From Rhodospirillaceae bacterium (GTDB lineage: Bacteria > Pseudomonadota > Alphaproteobacteria > CACIAM-22H2), in contig JALHMR010000003.1 of assembly GCA_022843945.1 (NCBI GenBank), positions 186,001-250,000 of the forward strand: a DNA stretch of 64,000 bases. The letters are read 5' to 3'. Every line of letters begins with the position of its first letter. Positions within the stretch are counted from its first letter, which is position 1. Both the position numbers and the translations under genes were made by a program. The notes under the pieces are model-generated. The model worked only from the letters and a program-made list of their open reading frames with translations, had not been told where the DNA came from and did not search any database. Positions 29,315-37,768 of this stretch are shown piece by piece.

Positions 29315-30976
29315 ATGACAATCCGGAACCGCACGCTATCACGCCCTGGCTTCGGCGCCCGCCATCTCTTCGCAGCCGTCGCCGCCGCCTTCCTCCTCAA
29401 CGCGCTTCTGGTCCTGGGCGACTTCATCGAGACCCGCTGGGCGCTCTTGCCGGCGCAGATCTCGCTTGAGCTGGCCGCGCTCCTGGCGCTGATCCTGGTC
29501 CTGCCGCGCTGGGGCATCCGGATCGGCGGTGCCCTGCAGTGGATTCTTGCCGCCATCCTTCTTTCCCTGCTCCTTCTCCGTCTGGCGGATATCGTCGTGC
29601 CGTGGTCCTTTGGTCGAAACTTCAACGCCGCGGTCGACATGAAGTACCTGCCCTTCTTTATCGGGCTACTCCATGGCTCGCTCGATTCCGCCACCTTCAT
29701 ATCGCTGGTGGCGGGCACGCTGATCCTCCTGCTGGCGGCCCTGGTTCTGCTGCACTGGTCGATCGCCGTCATAGCCCGTTCCGGCCTTGCCCTGGGCCTG
29801 CGGGCATTCGCTGTCGTCGTTCTCCTTGCCGGATTCGCCTATACCCTCACGCCGGCACGCTACGATCTCGGCGCGCTGCCCATCGGGAGCGCGGTGGCCG
29901 AGACAGCGTGGCGAAACGCCAGCTATGTCTGGGACGCGAAAGGATTCTCGAATCGGTATCTCGCCCAGATAACGGCGGCACAGGCCGCGCTGCCGCGGGA
30001 CGCCGACCTGACGGCCCTCAGGGGACGCAATGTCCTGCTGGTGTTCGTCGAATCCTATGGCGCGATAACCCTCACCGACCCAACCCTGGCCGCGATACTG
30101 AATCCGGTCCGCTCGCGCTTCGAGGAAAGCGCGCGCGCCGCGGGCTACCACGTGTATTCCAGCCTCCTCAACTCCCCGATCACCGGCGGCGGCTCGTGGA
30201 TGGCGCATGCCACCATGACCGCCGGCGTGCGTATCGATACGCAACCTCTTTACGACGTGCTGCTAACGACCAAGGCGCCGACACTCGGCTACTTTTTTCG
30301 CGACCGCGGCTATCGCACTGTTGTCGCCATGCCGCGCATACAGCAGCCCTGGCCGGAGGGCGCGTTCTTCTCCTTCGATACCGTGCTCAACGATGCCGCT
30401 TTCGCCTATGCCGGCATGCGGTTCTCGTGGGTGACCATCCCTGACCAGTTCGTCCTGGAAAAGGTCCACGCGCGCGAGATCGCGATGGCCGACAAACCGC
30501 TGTTCATCCAGTACGTCCTGTCCAGCAGCCACCTTCCGTTCGACAGCGCGCCACCCGTCATAGAGGACGGGCGCACGCTGGGCGACGGGAGCATCTACGA
30601 CACTCTCGCCTTTGAGGAATTTCCGCCGCCGGCGCAGGTCTTTGACAACCAGCGGGGCTATGTCGCCACGATCCGGTATGTGCTTGATTCGATCAGCAAC
30701 TACCTCGTCAGACGACTGACAGATGACTCACTCATCATCGTGGTCGGCGATCACCAGCCGCCGCTGACCATTGCCGCCGCGACACGCAACAAGGCGGTGC
30801 CGATCCATGTCCTGAGCCGGGATCCGGCACTGCTCGAGCCCTTTCGGCAGGCTGGCTACACCGCCGGCATGACGCCGCCCGCAACGGTCACGGATGTCGG
30901 CATGGAATCGTTCCTGTCGTGGTTCCTTGCCAGCTATACGTCGCGACCGGAGTCGAGAAGCAGCGATGGCCGATAA
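29315..30976 (+). CDS. Membrane alkaline-phosphatase-fold enzyme (LTA-synthase-like sulfatase)
   Basis: 553 aa. Five hydrophobic helices fill residues 15-180, then comes an extracytoplasmic catalytic domain. Metal and nucleophile motifs: VLLVFVESYG (Glu at the first metal ligand), GGGSWMAHATMTAG (candidate nucleophile), and IIVVGDHQPP (Asp-His). This is the layout of phosphoglycerol and phosphoethanolamine transferases. The gene overlaps the CDP-alcohol transferase by 11 bases, so the two are co-translated; transfer or removal of a phospho-alcohol head group is a reasonable guess. Confidence 0.8.
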   Translation: MTIRNRTLSRPGFGARHLFAAVAAAFLLNALLVLGDFIETRWALLPAQISLELAALLALILVLPRWGIRIGGALQWILAAILLSLLLLRLADIVVPWSFGRNFNAAVDMKYLPFFIGLLHGSLDSATFISLVAGTLILLLAALVLLHWSIAVIARSGLALGLRAFAVVVLLAGFAYTLTPARYDLGALPIGSAVAETAWRNASYVWDAKGFSNRYLAQITAAQAALPRDADLTALRGRNVLLVFVESYGAITLTDPTLAAILNPVRSRFEESARAAGYHVYSSLLNSPITGGGSWMAHATMTAGVRIDTQPLYDVLLTTKAPTLGYFFRDRGYRTVVAMPRIQQPWPEGAFFSFDTVLNDAAFAYAGMRFSWVTIPDQFVLEKVHAREIAMADKPLFIQYVLSSSHLPFDSAPPVIEDGRTLGDGSIYDTLAFEEFPPPAQVFDNQRGYVATIRYVLDSISNYLVRRLTDDSLIIVVGDHQPPLTIAAATRNKAVPIHVLSRDPALLEPFRQAGYTAGMTPPATVTDVGMESFLSWFLASYTSRPESRSSDGR

Positions 30977-31706
30977 CGCTGCGCTCTCGACCCTGCGCGC
31001 CGATGCGCTCCTGTACGTTGGGGCGATCGGCGGCGTTCTGACGGCGGTACTGGGCGCTGCCTCCAGCATCGATCACCTGACGGTCGTGCAAGGTGTCACC
31101 GCGCTGGCCGCCTATCTCGTGCTCGGCTTTACGATAGTCAGCGCATTGGCGGCGCATTTGCCGCAGCGGCGCTTCGGCGCCGCGAACGCACTGACCTTGG
31201 CGCGCGGCGCAGCCGTCGTCACCCTGGCAGGGTTTCTCGCCGGTCCTATCGACACAAGACTGTCGTGGGTCGCGGCTCTCCTGGCGTTCCTCTGCATCGC
31301 TCTGGACGGGGTCGATGGTTGGCTCGCCCGTCGCTATGCGACGGTTTCACCGTTCGGCGCGCGCTTCGACATGGAGGTCGATGCGCTCCTCATGCTGGTG
31401 CTCGGCCTGCTGCTGTTTGTCTCGGGCACCGTTGGAGCCTGGGTCCTGCTGATCGGCGCGGCGCGCTACCTGTTCGTGGCTGCCGGCTGGCTGGTCCCAG
31501 CGTTAAGGGCGCCGCTACCCTATAGCGGGCGTCGTCGCGTGGTGTGCGTCTTTCAGGGGCTTGCTTTGGTGCTGGCTCTGCTCCCGGTCCTGCCGCCTCT
31601 CATTGCCGCCCTCGCCGCAGCAGCAGGGCTGGCGGCAACAGCCTGGTCCTTCGGCATCGATACCCTGCGCCTGATCCACGCCCAGACGGCTCCGTCGGCC
31701 AATTGA
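30966..31706 (+). CDS. CDP-alcohol phosphatidyltransferase family protein
   Basis: 246 aa. The diagnostic motif DG-x2-AR-x8-G-x3-D-x3-D is complete, from DGWLAR to the last Asp of FDMEVD, about residues 116-138. Six or so hydrophobic helices make it an integral membrane enzyme. It would join a CDP-activated alcohol to another alcohol. The start ATG 30966 is used rather than an upstream in-frame reading inside the previous gene. It sits between the phosphatase-fold enzyme and an FkbM methyltransferase. Confidence 0.88.
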   Translation: MADNAALSTLRADALLYVGAIGGVLTAVLGAASSIDHLTVVQGVTALAAYLVLGFTIVSALAAHLPQRRFGAANALTLARGAAVVTLAGFLAGPIDTRLSWVAALLAFLCIALDGVDGWLARRYATVSPFGARFDMEVDALLMLVLGLLLFVSGTVGAWVLLIGAARYLFVAAGWLVPALRAPLPYSGRRRVVCVFQGLALVLALLPVLPPLIAALAAAAGLAATAWSFGIDTLRLIHAQTAPSAN

Positions 31707-31713
31707 CGTCGGC

Positions 31714-32463
31714 ATGCCGAGGTTGCTCGCCCGTTTCTGGGGTCTTTGCCGGTCGGTTCTGATTTATCACGCGATACCGTTTCGCCAGTCGCGGCTGCGC
31801 GCGTTGCTTTCGCCGCTGGTGCCGGCGGACGGGCTCGCCTTCGATCTCGGAGCGCATGTCGGCAATCGCGTACGGACGCTGCGCGGCCTTGGAGCGCGCG
31901 TCATCGCCATCGAGCCGCAGCCGGCCTATGCAGGCCTGTTGCAGCGGCTCTTCGCCCGCGACGACAAGGTCGTGGTCGTTGAAGCCGCGATCGGCGAGCA
32001 CCCAGGAAAAGCCGTCCTCCTGGTGAGCGACCGTCACCCGACCGTCAGCACACTGTCACACGCCTGGCGGGACCACGTCGGCCGACACGAGAGCTTTGTC
32101 GGAGTCACCTGGAACCGGGAGATACCGGTCAGGGTGGAAACGCTCGACACCATGATCAGGCATTTTGGCACGCCGGACTTCATCAAGATCGATATCGAGG
32201 GATCGGAGGCCGCGGCCCTGCGCGGCCTCTCCTCTCCGATCAAAGCGCTCTCCTTCGAGTGTGTTCCTAGCGCGGTGTCCGAGGCGGCGGCCTGTATCGA
32301 TATCCTCGAGCGCCTGGGCCCTTACCGTTACAACTGGTCGCCAGGCGAGACGATGAAGCTCGCCTTTCCCGAGTGGCTCGATGCCGCGGGCATCCGTGAG
32401 TTCATCGCCGGCACGCAGATCGGCGATCGCTCGGGAGATATCTACTGCCGCCTGGCAGGTTAG
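31714..32463 (+). CDS. FkbM-family methyltransferase
   Basis: 249 aa. SAM-binding motif LAFDLGAHVGNRVRTL near residues 42-57, then VIAIEPQPAYAGLL. The FkbM signature FIKIDIEGSEAAALRGL is at about residues 152-168. FkbM enzymes O-methylate sugars or polyketide hydroxyls. It lies seven bases after the CDP-alcohol transferase and ends 12 bases from the convergent methyltransferase gene. The substrate is unknown. Confidence 0.88.
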   Translation: MPRLLARFWGLCRSVLIYHAIPFRQSRLRALLSPLVPADGLAFDLGAHVGNRVRTLRGLGARVIAIEPQPAYAGLLQRLFARDDKVVVVEAAIGEHPGKAVLLVSDRHPTVSTLSHAWRDHVGRHESFVGVTWNREIPVRVETLDTMIRHFGTPDFIKIDIEGSEAAALRGLSSPIKALSFECVPSAVSEAAACIDILERLGPYRYNWSPGETMKLAFPEWLDAAGIREFIAGTQIGDRSGDIYCRLAG

Positions 32464-32475
32464 AGGACAACGGCG

Positions 32476-33261
32476 TTACCAGAGCGCCAACAAATCCTGG
32501 TGTCCGACGGTGAGAGAAAGAGAGCCGTCGTCGATCTGCTTTTGCCGCCGCGCCAGCCAGGAAGCGGACGTGGCCGCATCCGCCGGCGCCGCCCGGACCG
32601 CCGCTTCCGCGACGCCGGCAATAAAAGCCACCATCAGTTCGCGTCCATCACCGCCGATTTTCCAGTCGCTATCCGCCAGGCTCACCCGGGCGCCCAGCGT
32701 CCTCAGTCGATCCTGCATATGGCGCGGTGCGTCCGGACCGAGCGCCAGACCGAAGCCCTTGTCCCGCCTCTGATCCCGGGCAAAGGCGGCGAAGATCCGG
32801 CCGTCGTCGCCATCGGCTGGTGTCAGCTCATGACGACCATCGACCGTCAGCGTGAAAAAAAGCGGCAAGTGGCGGGAAACGGCCAGGGCCGCGAGAGCGT
32901 CAAACCACCGCTCCGACACCAGATCCATCAGGGCCGAAGCGGTGATCCCATCAGCGTCCGCTGTCGCTCCCTCAATATCTCGAACCAGATCGCCCGGCAC
33001 GACCTCGAACGGCATCGAACCAGCCAGGCGTGCCTCGGCGATCTCCAGCAGGGCGCGATCGTTGTCGATGAGGCGAAACCGCGCCCCGGGCCCAGCCAGC
33101 GGCGCCAGGGCCAGCACGTTGGCGCCAGTCCCGGCCCCCAGATCGACGATCAGCGGCGAGCGCGGCAATGCGGCCACAAACTTCCGTGCGAGCGCCTTAT
33201 CGCGCGCCCGGCCGTCGAACGGGGCGCGCAAGGCCAGCCAGTCGGGCGGGAACCCGGTCAT
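32476..33261 (-). CDS. Class I SAM-dependent methyltransferase
   Basis: 261 aa. SAM motif IVDLGAGTGANVLALAPL near residues 37-54, an acidic LIDNDRALL loop, and a VPGDL segment; the central ITASALMDLVSERW is the motif IV region. It is the last gene of a five-gene leftward operon (RibD-like, BchC-like, pterin-synthase-like, GT4, this one), overlapping the GT4 stop by four bases. The position suggests it methylates the product of that cluster. No close family can be named. Confidence 0.8.
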   Translation of the reverse strand: MTGFPPDWLALRAPFDGRARDKALARKFVAALPRSPLIVDLGAGTGANVLALAPLAGPGARFRLIDNDRALLEIAEARLAGSMPFEVVPGDLVRDIEGATADADGITASALMDLVSERWFDALAALAVSRHLPLFFTLTVDGRHELTPADGDDGRIFAAFARDQRRDKGFGLALGPDAPRHMQDRLRTLGARVSLADSDWKIGGDGRELMVAFIAGVAEAAVRAAPADAATSASWLARRQKQIDDGSLSLTVGHQDLLALW

Positions 33262-34307
33262 CCCGCCACGGCGGGAAGCGCGGCGGCAAAGGCGCGTACT
33301 TGGGTCGGCCAGTCAGGAAAGCGGCGCCGGTGCAGATACGCACCACGCGCCAGTTTCTCCCGCCGCCGGGACGATCCCAGGAGCGGACCCAGGGCGCGGG
33401 CTAGCGCCTGCACCTGCCCTGGCCGGACCAGGATTCCCGCTTGCCGCGGCACCACCTCCGACAGCGCCCCGGCACGGGCGCCCACGACCGGCACCCCGGA
33501 AGCGATGGCTTCGGCGAATGCCATGCCGTACCCCTCATGCAGCGACGGGAGGGCAAACAGATCGGCGCGGGCATACAGCCGAGCCAGCGCCTGCGGAGAA
33601 ATCACGCCGGCAAACCGCACGCGCCGGCCAAGACGCAGTTGTATCACCAGGGTGCGCAGGCGCCGTGCATGGCCTGCATTCCGGGACACGCCGCCGACAC
33701 AGAGCAATCGCCAGCGCGCGCGGCGCAGCCTGGCCAGGGCGCGGAAGAGGACATCATGCGCCTTGCGCGGTGTCAGCGTTGCGACACTCAGCAGTCGCGC
33801 GTGACCTGCGCCGTGCCGCCGCCGGGGCGTGCCGCGCGCCGTGGCGGGCTCGACCACAGCAATGGATTGCGGATCGACACCAAGCGCGATGACATCGCGC
33901 CGTGTTCTCCTGCTGGTCACGACGATGTTCGCCAGCCGCGGCAGCAGGGTGCTTTCGATGCGTTTCAGGTTGGCAGCGGCACGCCGCGTAATCCCGGATT
34001 CGAGCCAGAGCGGATGATGCACGAGCCCGGCGATGCGATCGGCCCTGTCGAGGCACTCAAAGAAAGCCGGCAGCGCGAGACCGTCGATAATGGCGCGCTC
34101 CTCGCCGATTTTTTCGCGAGCGGTGCGGGCTGCCGCTACGGCCAGCTCATCCACCAATGGAAAACTACCAACCAGCTCATGCACGACAACGTGATGCCCG
34201 GACTCGATCAAGCCGGCAACGATCGCCGCATCATAGCGATAGCCGCCAGTGGCCTGATCGAGGGAACCCGGAACGACAAAATGAATCGTCTCAGAGGGTC
34301 GCTTCAT
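33258..34307 (-). CDS. Family 4 glycosyltransferase
   Basis: 349 aa from ATG 34307-34305; an in-frame GTG at 34334 is an alternative. N-terminus IHFVVPGSLDQATGGYRYDAA with the GG-Y acceptor loop; LLSVATLTPRKAHDVLFRAL and LPSLHEGYGMAFAEAIASGVPVV are the nucleotide-sugar motifs of GT4, with the E-x7-E intact (Glu in HEGYGMAFAE). It overlaps the pterin-synthase-like gene by 17 bases. In this context it may glycosylate a pyrimidine or pterin-type product; that is inference. Confidence 0.85.
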   Translation of the reverse strand: MKRPSETIHFVVPGSLDQATGGYRYDAAIVAGLIESGHHVVVHELVGSFPLVDELAVAAARTAREKIGEERAIIDGLALPAFFECLDRADRIAGLVHHPLWLESGITRRAAANLKRIESTLLPRLANIVVTSRRTRRDVIALGVDPQSIAVVEPATARGTPRRRHGAGHARLLSVATLTPRKAHDVLFRALARLRRARWRLLCVGGVSRNAGHARRLRTLVIQLRLGRRVRFAGVISPQALARLYARADLFALPSLHEGYGMAFAEAIASGVPVVGARAGALSEVVPRQAGILVRPGQVQALARALGPLLGSSRRREKLARGAYLHRRRFPDWPTQVRAFAAALPAVAG

Positions 34308-34686
34308 AGGCCGCCCAGGCAACAGGCGATTCACGCAAGGTCACCTTGAGCGCTCCAAGTGCTCCGGACGTCTTGAGCTCACCCGCCGTAATACGGTCGC
34401 GCGCCCGACGCCAGATCTCGCGCGCCAGGAACTCGGTGGTCGTATTTACTGCCTTGAATGCCGGCTCGGCGTCGAGATTGCGGTAATCGAGGCCATCGAG
34501 AACCGCGCGCAGCAATTTGCGCAAGAGGCCGATATCCGCCACCAGGCCGTGAGCGTCCAATTCGGCGCGTCGCAATTCGAGCTCGACGGCGTAGGTGGCG
34601 CCGTGCAGGCCTTGCGCCGGCCCAAAGATCTCGCCCTTGAAACTATGGGCGATCATGAAGTGGTCACTGACGGCCAGGGAAAACAT
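34291..34686 (-). CDS. 6-pyruvoyl-tetrahydropterin synthase/QueD homologue lacking catalytic residues
   Basis: 131 aa, the usual T-fold length. The fold is clear: FMIAHSF (His14), GLHGATYAVELEL, GLVADIGLL, NTTTEFLAREIW and VTLRESP (Glu119, the pterin-anchoring Glu). Compared with E. coli QueD, the catalytic Cys is Ala24, the third zinc His (HGH) is Ala30, and the catalytic His after LD is Tyr68. So pterin binding may remain while the normal chemistry cannot. It is six bases after the BchC-like gene and overlaps GT4. No queuosine genes are nearby. It could be a binding protein, a scaffold, or an enzyme with new chemistry. Confidence 0.8.
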   Translation of the reverse strand: MFSLAVSDHFMIAHSFKGEIFGPAQGLHGATYAVELELRRAELDAHGLVADIGLLRKLLRAVLDGLDYRNLDAEPAFKAVNTTTEFLAREIWRRARDRITAGELKTSGALGALKVTLRESPVAWAAYEATL

Positions 34687-34692
34687 GGGGCT

Positions 34693-35685
34693 TCAACCGG
34701 AATAGCTGATAGGGGTGACCGGCGGCGTGACCGGACGGGACAGGATACGCGCCATCTCCAACGGCAGGTTTACGAAAGGAACCGGCTCGCCGATCAGACG
34801 ATCGAAGACCGGGTCGGCCAGCAGGGCCAGCGCCTGGGCCAGACGGTCCCGGGCCGAGATACGGTTGCGTCGCGCTGGCGATACGGCACCGACCTGAGAG
34901 CTCTTGATCGTCAGGCGCTTGGCGTGAAAGGCGCCACCCAGCGGCAAGGTGACCGGCTGACTGCCAAACCAGGATAACGCGACGATCGTCGCCTCGAACG
35001 CGGCGAGCTCCAGCGCCGCGAGAAGCCCGTCCGGCTGACCGGACACTTCAAAGACAATCGGCGCTTCACGAGCCTGGCTTGCAGCCGGCACCACGCGAAA
35101 GCCGAGATCCCGGGCAAACGCCGCCCGCGACGGATCCGGCTCGACGATCTCGACCTCGGCTCCGGCCCGGTCGCGGGCGAGGAGGCCGACCATCAGCCCG
35201 ACCGCCCCGGCACCGATAACGGCTGTCGGCACACCGGCCTGCGACTGGTCATCGGCAAGGCCGGAATCCCAGAGCCCGTTCAGGGCGGTTTCGAGATTGG
35301 CGCCGAGCGTGGCGCGGCGATCGGGTACCGCGTCCGGAACCGCCATCACGGAATCGCCCGGCACGACAAAACGGTCCTGATGCGGATGCAGGCAGAAGAC
35401 CCGCCGGCCCTGCAGCTCCGGCGGCCCCTCCTCGACCACGCCAACCGCGGCATAGCCGTATTTGACGGGCCAGGGAAACTCGCCGGACTGGAAGGGACAC
35501 CGCATGCGGGACCATTCGCTTTCAGGGACCCGCCCGTAAAAGACCAAAGCCTCGGTTCCGCGGCTGATGGCACTGGCGCGGGTGCGGACCAGAACGTGCT
35601 TGTCGCTCGGCCGCGGCACGTTCTCGGGCCGCAACTCCCCGGTGCCTCGCGCCACTACCCAATAAGCCGTCCCCTGCACCGTCAT
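34693..35685 (-). CDS. Zinc-less medium-chain dehydrogenase, BchC-like
   Basis: 330 aa. Rossmann motif AVIGAGAVGLMVGLLA near residue 154. At the N-terminus, where zinc alcohol dehydrogenases have CGTD and GHE, this protein has SRGTEALVFYG and KYGYAAVG, so the catalytic zinc ligands are absent. This pattern, with PFQSGEFPWPVKYGY, is that of the branch that includes bacteriochlorophyllide dehydrogenase BchC. It probably oxidises or reduces an alcohol or carbonyl side chain with NAD(P). It is three bases after the RibD-like gene. Confidence 0.8.
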   Translation of the reverse strand: MTVQGTAYWVVARGTGELRPENVPRPSDKHVLVRTRASAISRGTEALVFYGRVPESEWSRMRCPFQSGEFPWPVKYGYAAVGVVEEGPPELQGRRVFCLHPHQDRFVVPGDSVMAVPDAVPDRRATLGANLETALNGLWDSGLADDQSQAGVPTAVIGAGAVGLMVGLLARDRAGAEVEIVEPDPSRAAFARDLGFRVVPAASQAREAPIVFEVSGQPDGLLAALELAAFEATIVALSWFGSQPVTLPLGGAFHAKRLTIKSSQVGAVSPARRNRISARDRLAQALALLADPVFDRLIGEPVPFVNLPLEMARILSRPVTPPVTPISYSG

Positions 35686-35688
35686 TGT

Positions 35689-36588
35689 CTACGACGGGCG
35701 CTCGAACATGCATTCGAACAACACATCGTCACCGAACTCGAACCGGCGGATGGGGGGCCGTAGCGCCTCGTCCATCCGGGCTATCGCAGGCAAGACCACT
35801 CCCGGACGCCCCGAGCCGATGATGACCGGCGCAATCGTGATCTGCAGCCGCGACAGCGCGCCGGCGCGCAGAAAGCGCGAGATGGTCACGCCGCCGCCCT
35901 CGACCAGCAATGAGCGCACACCACGCGCTGCCAGAGCGGATAGCAGCGCCTGAACGTCGATCCAGTCGTCCGAACGCGGCACGCCCAGCAGTTCCGCTCG
36001 CCCGATATGCGTCGAGCCGGTTTTCAGGTGATCCTGCGCGCAGACGACCAGCGTCGGAGCCGCGCCATCGTTGAACAGGCGGTGGTGGTCCCGCAGCCGC
36101 CGGTTCGTATCGATGACGATGCGCGTAGGGCTGGGGCCTTCGCACAGACGAACCGTGAGCTGCGGATCGTCCGCGGCCACCGTCCCGGCCCCCACCAGGA
36201 TCCCGTCCACCAGCGCCCGCATGCGATGAAGGTGGAGAATATTCGGCGCGCTGTTGATGAAGCGTGAATTGCCGGATTCCGTGGCGATCTTTCCATCCAG
36301 GCTCTGCCCAAGATGGCCGATGACCGGCGGCGGGCCAGCCGCCGTCATGCACAAGGGTAGGTAGAGCTCGAAAAGGCGGGCGACGGCCGGGCTGGCGTCC
36401 CGGGCCCCGGCAATGGAGTGCGGCTCGTTGCCCGGATTCCGGTTGAAACGGCGGAGGTCGAGGATCGCCTTCCACGCGGCCGCCTCGTCCAGGGGGCCGG
36501 CGGTCGCGGGGCTGGAACCGGGGCCCACCGTCCTATTATTGTCCGGACTGTCATACATTGTTGCCTGCCGTTCGAGCGACATGCTCAT
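35689..36588 (-). CDS. RibD C-terminal-type pyrimidine reductase (no deaminase domain)
   Basis: 299 aa. Residues about 90-295 are a RibD_C reductase: VIGHLGQSLDGKIA, MRALVDGILVGAGTVAADDPQLTVR, TRIVIDTNRRL and SLLVEGGGVTISRFL are the standard motifs. In riboflavin synthesis this domain reduces the ribosyl side chain of the GTP cyclohydrolase II product. The zinc deaminase domain of full RibD is missing, and a non-conserved 90-residue N-terminus replaces it. The start ATG has GGGGGAG six bases upstream. It heads a five-gene operon divergent from the GTP cyclohydrolase II gene across only 36 bp. Confidence 0.88.
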   Translation of the reverse strand: MSMSLERQATMYDSPDNNRTVGPGSSPATAGPLDEAAAWKAILDLRRFNRNPGNEPHSIAGARDASPAVARLFELYLPLCMTAAGPPPVIGHLGQSLDGKIATESGNSRFINSAPNILHLHRMRALVDGILVGAGTVAADDPQLTVRLCEGPSPTRIVIDTNRRLRDHHRLFNDGAAPTLVVCAQDHLKTGSTHIGRAELLGVPRSDDWIDVQALLSALAARGVRSLLVEGGGVTISRFLRAGALSRLQITIAPVIIGSGRPGVVLPAIARMDEALRPPIRRFEFGDDVLFECMFERPS

Positions 36589-36624
36589 CTATCTCCCCCG
36601 CCGGAATAGGTTTACAACCCCCCG

Positions 36625-37731
36625 ATGACTCGCGACAGCTTGATCGCTACCACGCACAAACCCGCAGCACTGGGAGAGGTCCGACGCGCCATCGACCGCT
36701 TCCGGCGCGGCGATCCCGTGGTGATCGCGCATCAGGGTGGCCTTGTCCTCGCCTTCGCGGCCGAGACCCTGGTCGAGCCAACCCTGGTCGAGGCGCAGGG
36801 GCTGGTCCAGGAGCTTTTGCTGGTCACCACCGGATACCGGGCCTCCGCGCTCGGCCTCGGCGCATCTCCGTCCCAGCCGGCCATCATCCGCCTGCCCCGC
36901 CGGCCGACCCTTTCCCAGATACGGGCGGTGACCGATCCCACCACGCTCGCCGGACAGGTGGCGCCCATCGGCACGGTGCAGACTGACGATGACGCCCATC
37001 GGCCCTTCGTGACGGCTTCCATAACCCTGACGAAGCTGGCCGGATTGATGCCCGCGTCCGTGATCGGCGATATCGCGGCGCCACCGCCGGGTGTTCCGGT
37101 AGTGACCAGCAGCGACATCATCGATTTCAGTCAGAATTCGGCCCGCTGGCTGGACCGCGTCGCGGAAGCCCGGATGCCGCTGGCCGCCAGCGAAAAAACC
37201 CACATCGTGGCCTTCCGTCCCTACGACGGCGGTCCCGAGGCGCTGGCCATCGTCATTGGCGAGTATGATGTCGCTGAACCCGTGCTGACCCGTATCCATT
37301 CGGCCTGCTTTACCGGTGATCTGCTGGGCAGCTTGCGCTGCGATTGCGGTGATCAGCTGCGCGGCGCCATCGAAATCATCGCGGCCTCGGGCGGCGGCGT
37401 GGTTGTCTACCTGCCCCAGGAAGGGCGCGGCATCGGCCTCGTCAACAAGCTGCGGGCCTATGCTCTGCAGGATTCCGGCCTCGATACGTTCGACGCCAAC
37501 CAGCACCTGGGCTTCCAGCCGGACGAACGTTCCTATGCCATGGCCGGCGAGATCCTGCGCCAGCTCGGCATCAGTCGGATACGGCTGCTCACCAACAATC
37601 CGGAAAAAATCGACGCCATCGCCTCACTCGGATGCGAGGTTGTGGAGCGGGTACCCCTCGCGTTCGACGCCAATCCGCACAACAGGAACTATCTGCTCGC
37701 GAAGGCACGCCGCAGCAGTCACAATTTCTAA
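36625..37731 (+). CDS. GTP cyclohydrolase II with degenerate N-terminal DHBP-synthase-like domain
   Basis: 368 aa. The C-terminal domain (about residues 205-360) is an intact RibA: zinc cysteines 228, 239 and 241 in HSACFTGDLLGSLRCDCGDQ, then PQEGRGIGLVNKLRAYALQ and DANQHLGFQPDERSY. It opens GTP to 2,5-diamino-6-ribosylamino-pyrimidinone phosphate. The N-terminal 200 residues align with the DHBP-synthase position of fused RibBA, but the acidic metal motif (DDExREGD type) is absent, so that activity is unlikely. Its divergence from the RibD-like operon implies joint regulation. It is probably a paralogue serving this cluster and not the main riboflavin gene. Confidence 0.88.
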   Translation: MTRDSLIATTHKPAALGEVRRAIDRFRRGDPVVIAHQGGLVLAFAAETLVEPTLVEAQGLVQELLLVTTGYRASALGLGASPSQPAIIRLPRRPTLSQIRAVTDPTTLAGQVAPIGTVQTDDDAHRPFVTASITLTKLAGLMPASVIGDIAAPPPGVPVVTSSDIIDFSQNSARWLDRVAEARMPLAASEKTHIVAFRPYDGGPEALAIVIGEYDVAEPVLTRIHSACFTGDLLGSLRCDCGDQLRGAIEIIAASGGGVVVYLPQEGRGIGLVNKLRAYALQDSGLDTFDANQHLGFQPDERSYAMAGEILRQLGISRIRLLTNNPEKIDAIASLGCEVVERVPLAFDANPHNRNYLLAKARRSSHNF

Positions 37732-37768
37732 CACCAGACGACGGGCTTCATTCCGGCTCACTGTAAAT

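Noticed and set aside
34291..34686. Queuosine biosynthesis gene queD
   Set aside because: Catalytic residues are missing and no queC, queE or queF is nearby.
36625..37731. Main riboflavin operon
   Set aside because: No riboflavin or lumazine synthase, no deaminase and no intact DHBP synthase in the neighbourhood.
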